64,000 nt of DNA from Meira nashicola (Eukaryota > Basidiomycota > Exobasidiomycetes > Exobasidiales > Brachybasidiaceae): the NCBI GenBank assembly GCA_001600355.1, contig BCJU01000001.1, positions 1,943,178-2,007,177 of the forward strand, given 5' to 3'. The notes under the pieces were generated by a model, which saw only the letters and a program-made list of their open reading frames with translations, ran no database searches and was not told where the DNA came from. Position 1 is the first letter of the stretch. Each line of letters begins with the position of its first letter. Made by a program: the position numbers and the translations under genes. Below, piece by piece: positions 60,001 to 64,000 of this stretch.

Positions 60001-60279
60001 TGTTCTGCGATCACTTCTCGACAATCAAAGTTAGCGCGAGGATTCAGTTTACATTGCCTACCAATCATCCTGTCATACGTTAGAGCTCTTACATCATTAG
60101 ACGGAATCGGCATTGGCGAAGCACGAATGGAATTGGAAAGAGGAATTTTTGCTCTTTGTGGAATTTTGGCAAATTGGCAAAGAGATCTATTGTTTGATAT
60201 GATGTCAGACGAAGCAGAAAGGATTGTTGCCCGTAAATTATGGCGTAATTTCGAAGCACAAAGATATAAAGGAGAATAG
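57082..60279 (+). CDS. URB2: Ribosome biogenesis protein Urb2/Npa2-like
   Basis: 1065 residues from the first ATG (MPTAVRKRTSD); the upstream open frame has no ATG. The N-terminus is basic (KGQNKRSKRE). The rest is an all-helical, HEAT-like solenoid. The C-terminus (LHCLPIILSYVRALTS..RGIFALCGILANWQRDLLFDMMSDEAERIVARKLWRNFEAQRYKG) resembles the Urb2/Npa2 C-terminal domain, which ends in a similar YxxxxKxxG pattern. Yeast Urb2 joins Npa1-containing early pre-60S particles in the nucleolus. The assignment depends on this end, so an alternative helical nucleolar protein is possible. Confidence 0.68.
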   Translation: MPTAVRKRTSDVGGTNKGQNKRSKREDNNNEKGQSGSLSLKDLSITTSEQLVKTLKGGQESIKKKIAIANSAWRDTTVPVPRKEQLLAEWLLDTLNKEARNLKEFEAFGSAEVWNLLLEVLTDLTKETKNQSVGRYSIVSFLYALGKSINQVKDEQHILSLLQIAAQTISLISDNNVLTIEVLVNTFVAWFDVIGKYANQENCDDLAIPLSMLVRAWIGFSNTKKSKQILSEQDFLSSFCAALTKASSLPNGTGLHLRSCLSRVSFESFSPNSRNKIDYDVFIKQLTNIHHADQASIVFLQQRCLHIKGNSSLVEQAKERLEIWNTMASQSLKIAIEGNNLHTSTMGLLLKIISEKNLYPVESDDAKELLLRTLEYILSSIEEREITQNAFDSIRFIQQIDESIIDDASWKSILSSLALAAPSIPSRELLKSIVNTFSRTRTLDQVIELILVGSFEKAYSGKRSSKETEKLILQGTLLDSECWSSFIGPSLQNFVSIEQGHGILDIITRVLSNAISTHQGSTPHLGVALTFAGRVISVIAISDPARKETALKLGILYRDLFLPCVKGSLSQKSPERATSAIFAIECIISRLAVPSSIEAPLEWSSLFEEIESSQITYLLPLDQIPTHAPLQIQMLIAVLERCNRDMSKGQSTLFVSWLQDFFSDGKIDFNKLMPIQQIRTISQISDPAYVALDIVFSAYMPVIERYADVKLLKRLAQFAIGTTEKYPDCSLVTSILVNSANLELPRWQKFIESIKKSPTLHTKGADEIVSNATVKLGLSLSSMIENFDRLCDIEGAQAANVLYAPTFVQNVRQVSLEDYKEQLDKVQIGNDIPVSLPLLLSNGPEGSLSIAQNALDMVLARLAYVDGLSSVSVVQKLEAIAEGKTVLFRSRQVSPLLVIFTQAFENEKQNQKVFSSIVATLLTFIKLRSDILATLLPQISLLMGRIISHFQKIPNSNASGDRKIVQAREFTRLCSAITSRQSKLARGFSLHCLPIILSYVRALTSLDGIGIGEARMELERGIFALCGILANWQRDLLFDMMSDEAERIVARKLWRNFEAQRYKGE

Positions 60280-60444
60280 AACATTTCGCAATTGTACATT
60301 ACTCATCTTCATAATAACAATTAATGTTGTATATTAATCGTCACTCCGGATCGCTGACAATGTACTTGAATGATGATGGATGGAAAAAATATAAAGCGTC
60401 ATACAAACTGCAGCAAAAGATAAATTGCCGAAGCAAAAAAAGTC

Positions 60445-60551
60445 TGCATCAGGAGGGATTCGAACCCTCGTCACCAGTTAGAAGTCCCACAAACGCGTAA
60501 ATCGCGCTGGTAGTGGAAGACTAGAATCCTAAACCACTAGACGACTGATGC
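60445..60551 (-). tRNA. tRNA-Gly(TCC) with a 34-nt intron
   Basis: Folds well by hand on the minus strand: acceptor GCATCAG/CTGATGC with discriminator A; D-arm GTCTAGTGGTTTAGGAT; anticodon stem CTAGT/ACTGG; T-arm GAGGG-TTCGAAT-CCCTC; and a short variable loop TGAC. The anticodon loop begins C-T-T-C-C-A, so the anticodon is TCC (Gly). The intron (60480-60513) follows position 37 and contains GTGGGA, which pairs with TCCAC around the anticodon, as expected for eukaryotic tRNA splicing. The D-arm resembles tRNA-Glu, so the isotype is slightly less certain than the tRNA call. It lies between URB2 and SIS1. Confidence 0.8.
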
Positions 60552-60672
60552 GCTGCTGTGAGAGGCTGGGGAAACAAGACTGTAAATATACACAAATTTG
60601 TTTGTATTTGCAGGGCGTAAAAATACTTTTATAGACTGAACAGCTCGCTTATGTAACAAAAATGCCAGATGC

Positions 60673-60680
60673 TTCTCGAA
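60673..60680. promoter_or_regulatory. Heat-shock-element-like site upstream of SIS1
   Basis: TTCTCGAA (TTC-nn-GAA) lies 240 bp before the SIS1 start and is flanked in register by GAT at 60668-60670 and CTC at 60683-60685, close to the alternating NGAAN units bound by Hsf1. Confidence 0.4.
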
Positions 60681-60743
60681 ACCTCCACCGACTTCAGGCG
60701 AACACAGAGAGGTAGGCCAAACGGGAGCCAAGCACAGTGAGAG

Positions 60744-60750
60744 TATATAT
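60744..60750 (+). promoter_or_regulatory. TATA box candidate of SIS1
   Basis: TATATAT lies 163-169 bp before the SIS1 ATG. It is the only TATA-like run in the proximal promoter, apart from a weaker CTATAT at 60756. Confidence 0.4.
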
Positions 60751-60912
60751 GCACGCTATATGCACACATGTCCTATCTTCTTCTGACATTGTTCCTTCCT
60801 ATAACAAGATCTTCTTCCCGTTCTCATAACAACGACTACAACTCCAACACATAGTCTTTAGATCAAAACAAACCACACTTTCATTTGATCACTGCGATAT
60901 ATTTGCTTCATA

Positions 60913-62139
60913 ATGGGTGCAGACTATTACAAGATTTTAGGGATATCGAAAGATGCAACAGATGATGATATAAAGAAAGCATACAAGAAAGCAGCTCTAA
61001 AATGGCATCCAGATCGTAACAAAGATAATCAAGAAACTGCGAATAAGAAATTCAAAGAAGTTGGAGAAGCATTTGAAGTGCTGTCCGACAAAAATAAGCG
61101 AGCTGTTTATGACCAATATGGCGAAGAAGGATTAAAGGGTGCCTCTGGTGGTGGTGGTCCTGGTCCTGGCGCTGGCGGCTTCCCAGGCGGTGGATTCCCT
61201 GGAGGAGGCTTCACATTCACAACAAGTCCTGGTGGCATGGGTGGCGGCGGCGGTGGTTTCCGTCCATCAGATCCAAATGACATCTTTGCACATATCTTTG
61301 GTGCAATGGGAGGAGGTGGTGGTGGACCCGGAGGCTTTGCTTCAATGTTTGATGGAATGGACGACGGTATGGGAGGAGGTGGTTCTCGATCTCGTCGTGG
61401 TGGCCCAAGTATGGGCGGTATGGGAGGAATGCCTGGTGGAATGGGTGGCATGGGCGGTATGGGTGGAATGAATGGAATGGGAGGCATGCCAGGCGGTATG
61501 GGTGGATTTGACTTTGGCGGTGGTGGTGGTGGCCATGCTCATCCTGGCGGGCGCCATGAAAGCGAGGTTGAAGTGAAAGATATCGAAAAGCCTTTGCAAG
61601 TCTCCTTAGAAGATCTCTATAAAGGCACAACAAAGAAGCTCAAGGTCGGTAAACGATTCTTGAACGGCGAAAAAGACGAAAAAGTTCTCACAATTGACGT
61701 CAAGCCTGGATGGAAGAAAGGCACGAAAGTTCGCTTTGCAGGAGCAGGAAATGAGGTCTCGCCAGGAAAGTCACAAGACGTGGTGTTTGTGATTGATGAA
61801 AAACCACACGAAACATTCAAACGGGTGGACAATGATTTGTACGCAAACCTACAGATTCCTCTCCTCGATGCCCTTGATCCACCGAAAGCTGGAACGCCAG
61901 GATCGAAGAAGTACATCACAACTTTGGATGGCCGCAAGATTGATGTGCCAATGCCAAGACCTAAAGCAGGCGGCACAACTATTCCAAATGGTGGAGAGAC
62001 TCGTGTAGCAGGAGAAGGAATGCCAATCTCCAAGACCGGCGGCAAGACTAAAGGTGATTTAGTGGTCACATGGCAAGTAGAATTGCCAAACCGCTTGACA
62101 GACGATCAACGAATAGGTGTTCGTAAAGTGCTAGGATAG
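60913..62139 (+). CDS. SIS1: Class B Hsp40 co-chaperone (Sis1 type)
   Basis: A 408-residue intronless protein. The J domain (1-70) has the HPD motif at 32-34, needed to stimulate Hsp70 ATPase. A Gly/Phe-rich region (about 72-130) and a Gly/Met-rich region (about 130-215, with many GGM repeats) follow, then two C-terminal beta domains (about 225-400) starting [25 protein letters not shown]. There is no Cys zinc domain, so it is class B (Sis1/DnaJB1), not Ydj1. It is an essential cytosolic and nuclear co-chaperone for misfolded and aggregated proteins. The Gly/Met block is characteristic of yeast Sis1. Confidence 0.95.
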   Translation: MGADYYKILGISKDATDDDIKKAYKKAALKWHPDRNKDNQETANKKFKEVGEAFEVLSDKNKRAVYDQYGEEGLKGASGGGGPGPGAGGFPGGGFPGGGFTFTTSPGGMGGGGGGFRPSDPNDIFAHIFGAMGGGGGGPGGFASMFDGMDDGMGGGGSRSRRGGPSMGGMGGMPGGMGGMGGMGGMNGMGGMPGGMGGFDFGGGGGGHAHPGGRHESEVEVKDIEKPLQVSLEDLYKGTTKKLKVGKRFLNGEKDEKVLTIDVKPGWKKGTKVRFAGAGNEVSPGKSQDVVFVIDEKPHETFKRVDNDLYANLQIPLLDALDPPKAGTPGSKKYITTLDGRKIDVPMPRPKAGGTTIPNGGETRVAGEGMPISKTGGKTKGDLVVTWQVELPNRLTDDQRIGVRKVLG

Positions 62140-62295
62140 ATTGCCTGCAAAAATACCCAACATTGCTTCAAATTTTCAATCAATAATCATGTAATGTTAC
62201 AACGAATTCGGGCCTTCGATAGAATTTATCGATAGAATGTCATACTATACAAATACAAAAGTTTCAATGTGTGCGTAAGATCTATAAACCATGTT

Positions 62296-63876
62296 TTACC
62301 ATCTGTCTAGATTCCGAGGACGATGCTGATCCTCATCTTTGGGATGGGCCTGCAATCTGTCTCGATGATATGACTTGTGCTGGCCATTACGGTCATGCCG
62401 CCTTTCATCAACCCAATCTCTCCCGCGTCTACCACTCTTTGCTTGTTCTTCTCGCGCTCTCTGATGTCCATCTTGACCACCAAAACCTAATTTGAGAGCG
62501 GCGGAGGAGGAAGAATCTCGAGGATCAAGTGTGACATACTCTTCACCCTCATGCTGATCTTCCAAGATTGCTTTTCCGCCGAAATCAAAGCGATGATCCC
62601 GCCAGTTCTGCTTGTCATCTTCGTCATCTTCAGCGCCATACTCTCGCATGTCTTCTGGTACTTCCTCCTCCTTCGCCTGCACTTTTGGTGTTTCTTTTTG
62701 CTTGGAACTACCATTTTGTTCACTTCGCATACGGTTTTGAAATATTTTTAATCTTTGTATTGTCTCTTCATCCTTCTTACTTGAGCTGGAAGATTTACCC
62801 TTTCTATACTTTGCTTTGTACTCATCCAACAAAGATTTACCCTTCCCCTTCTTTTCTGATCTCTCTGCTCCTTCCTCCGACCCTTTCTTTGCAAAATCTC
62901 CTCGAATGGACGCTTCCAGTGATGCTATCCTATCTTCAACATTATTCTTTTGTCTCTTAGAAGCATAATCCTCCCGCATGTTTGACAGTGAAAGAGTTTC
63001 GTACGCCTTATCTGACTCTTGGCCTTTGCTAGAGCTTTCGAGATCCCTTTGTCCTGTCTTTGTCGCAGAAGAGCTTTGATCATCTGTACTGCTACGTTTT
63101 CCCTTGCCTTTCGCATCTTCACCTCGCCTCAAACGTTTGTCATCCTTAAGCAGGTCGTGACTACTTTTTGGACCTTTGAGTACGATCTCCTCGCCATCTT
63201 CTGGATCCTCATCAGCTCCAAAGCTTAATAATGCTGTATTCTTCTTCTTTGCTCCTTGAGAAGTCCGCTCAAGCTTTCTTGCTTCTGCTTCTTTCTTGTT
63301 CTTCCTTGCAGCTTGTTTTTCTTCTCTCGTAATGCGCAATTGTATTTGACCTTCAAATGGATTTTCTATTACTCGAATTGTTTTCAACTTTGGTGGATAA
63401 AGTGGTCGATCATCCTCTCCTGCTTCTCCAACGCTTTCTGCGAGGGCGATTAGATTGTAAATAGTATTGTTATGTATCCTTCCAAACATTGTATGCTTCC
63501 CTTGAAGTTCTGGAGTGTTTCCTAAAGTGAGAAAGAATTGACTACCATTACTATTCCTTTCTCCTCCATTGGCCATGCCCAATAATCCTCTTCTATTAAA
63601 ACGTAATCTTTGATGAAATTCGTCCGCAAAATCTTGACCATAGAATGATTCACCTCCTACACCCGTTCCTGTTGGATCACCAGTTTGTACAATAAAATCA
63701 GAAACGAATCTATGCCATATCTGATTATCGTAATAACCCTCCAAAGCCAAAGCGATCAAATTCTTACATGCTAATGGACATTGATCGGCAAACAATTCTA
63801 CCTCAATTTCGCCTCGAGAGGTTACCAAGATTATCTTTCCTGACGTTGGAGGCTCCGTTACGTATATGTTTGACAT
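62296..63876 (-). CDS. CWC27: Spliceosome-associated cyclophilin Cwc27
   Basis: 526 residues from MSNIYVTEPPTSGK; the frame is open upstream but lacks support. Residues 13-180 form a cyclophilin domain (GEIEVELFADQCPLACKNL, IWHRFVSDFIVQTGDPTGTG, GGESFYGQDFADEF, GLLGMANGGERNSNGSQFFLTLG, TMFGRIHNNT). The catalytic Arg of active cyclophilins (HRFVSDFIVQTGD) is present; human CWC27 has the W-to-E change near the ligand pocket, which I could not place with certainty here. A long charged, probably disordered C-terminus with coiled-coil character follows, as in Cwc27/SDCCAG10. It associates with the activated spliceosome (Bact). No intron. Confidence 0.88.
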   Translation of the reverse strand: MSNIYVTEPPTSGKIILVTSRGEIEVELFADQCPLACKNLIALALEGYYDNQIWHRFVSDFIVQTGDPTGTGVGGESFYGQDFADEFHQRLRFNRRGLLGMANGGERNSNGSQFFLTLGNTPELQGKHTMFGRIHNNTIYNLIALAESVGEAGEDDRPLYPPKLKTIRVIENPFEGQIQLRITREEKQAARKNKKEAEARKLERTSQGAKKKNTALLSFGADEDPEDGEEIVLKGPKSSHDLLKDDKRLRRGEDAKGKGKRSSTDDQSSSATKTGQRDLESSSKGQESDKAYETLSLSNMREDYASKRQKNNVEDRIASLEASIRGDFAKKGSEEGAERSEKKGKGKSLLDEYKAKYRKGKSSSSSKKDEETIQRLKIFQNRMRSEQNGSSKQKETPKVQAKEEEVPEDMREYGAEDDEDDKQNWRDHRFDFGGKAILEDQHEGEEYVTLDPRDSSSSAALKLGFGGQDGHQRAREEQAKSGRRGRDWVDERRHDRNGQHKSYHRDRLQAHPKDEDQHRPRNLDRW

Positions 63877-64000
63877 TCTTTTTACGATCCCCACCGCATC
63901 CAAACAAATCACCACCAACTGGTGATCGTAGTCTTCTTGACAAATTAACACTCCACAAAATTTTAAAATGCCTACGCGTAGAAGGAGGAATACACGTGTA
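63877..64000. other. Window edge, 5' flank of CWC27
   Basis: 124 bp with the CWC27 upstream sequence and an ACGCGT hexamer at about 63973-63978. No further gene is visible before the edge. Confidence 0.35.

Larger units (their letters stand above)
60280..60912. other. Intergenic region holding the tRNA and the SIS1 promoter
   Basis: Apart from the tRNA gene (60445-60551), a heat-shock-element-like site and a TATA box described separately, nothing was recognised. A minus-strand frame at 60537-60731 is spurious. Confidence 0.45.

Noticed and set aside
61107..61487. Minus-strand Pro-rich frame
   Set aside because: Antisense of the Gly/Met-rich region of SIS1.

Overview
This window is nuclear DNA of a fungus, most probably a basidiomycete. 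The gene set supports this: a fungal Opi1 lipid regulator, a two-finger GATA factor with the Cys-rich linker of the iron repressors (Urbs1/Sre/Fep1), SAGA Spt20, a Rom2-type Rho1 GEF, Atg24/Snx4 and Env7. Genes are dense and mostly intronless. The introns that do occur are short (52-94 nt), with GTGAGT/GTAAGT donors and CTNAC-like branch sites. Low intron number combined with an Urbs1-like gene suggests a smut-lineage (Ustilaginomycotina-like) yeast, but I cannot fix the species. The sequence looks A+T-rich by eye; this was not computed.

Layout, 1-19 kb: 5' part of a Ran-binding nuclear protein; Env7/STK16-type kinase; Snx4; a protein-lysine methyltransferase; farnesyl-PP synthase Erg20 divergent from Tma16; an unrecognised multi-pass membrane protein; a small unknown gene; a three-exon small secreted protein; a TBC Rab-GAP; mitochondrial ribosomal protein uL5m convergent with mitochondrial GatA; and a Siw14-like phosphatase whose last exon becomes visible only after splicing.

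Layout, 19-41 kb: OPI1 with about 2.2 kb of upstream DNA; ROM2; an alpha/beta hydrolase convergent with a short Dicer-like protein that has two complete RNase III domains but no helicase; the URBS1-like iron GATA factor with a His-rich tract and about 2 kb of upstream DNA; SPT20 with a long poly-Gln run.

Layout, 41-64 kb: a nitrilase-family amidase; a class-III aminotransferase divergent from a single-chain biotin carboxylase/BCCP/carboxyltransferase enzyme of bacterial long-chain acyl-CoA carboxylase type; RPS18; an unrecognised coiled-coil protein; DNA polymerase delta (POL3) divergent from EXO70; mitochondrial bL36m with a 12-nt last coding exon; URB2; an intron-containing tRNA-Gly(TCC); the Hsp40 SIS1; and the spliceosomal cyclophilin CWC27.

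Most genes are housekeeping. The strongest candidates for something unusual are the helicase-less Dicer-like protein, the fused acyl-CoA carboxylase with its divergent aminotransferase, and the His-rich iron regulator. No transposon, CRISPR array or viral remnant was seen.
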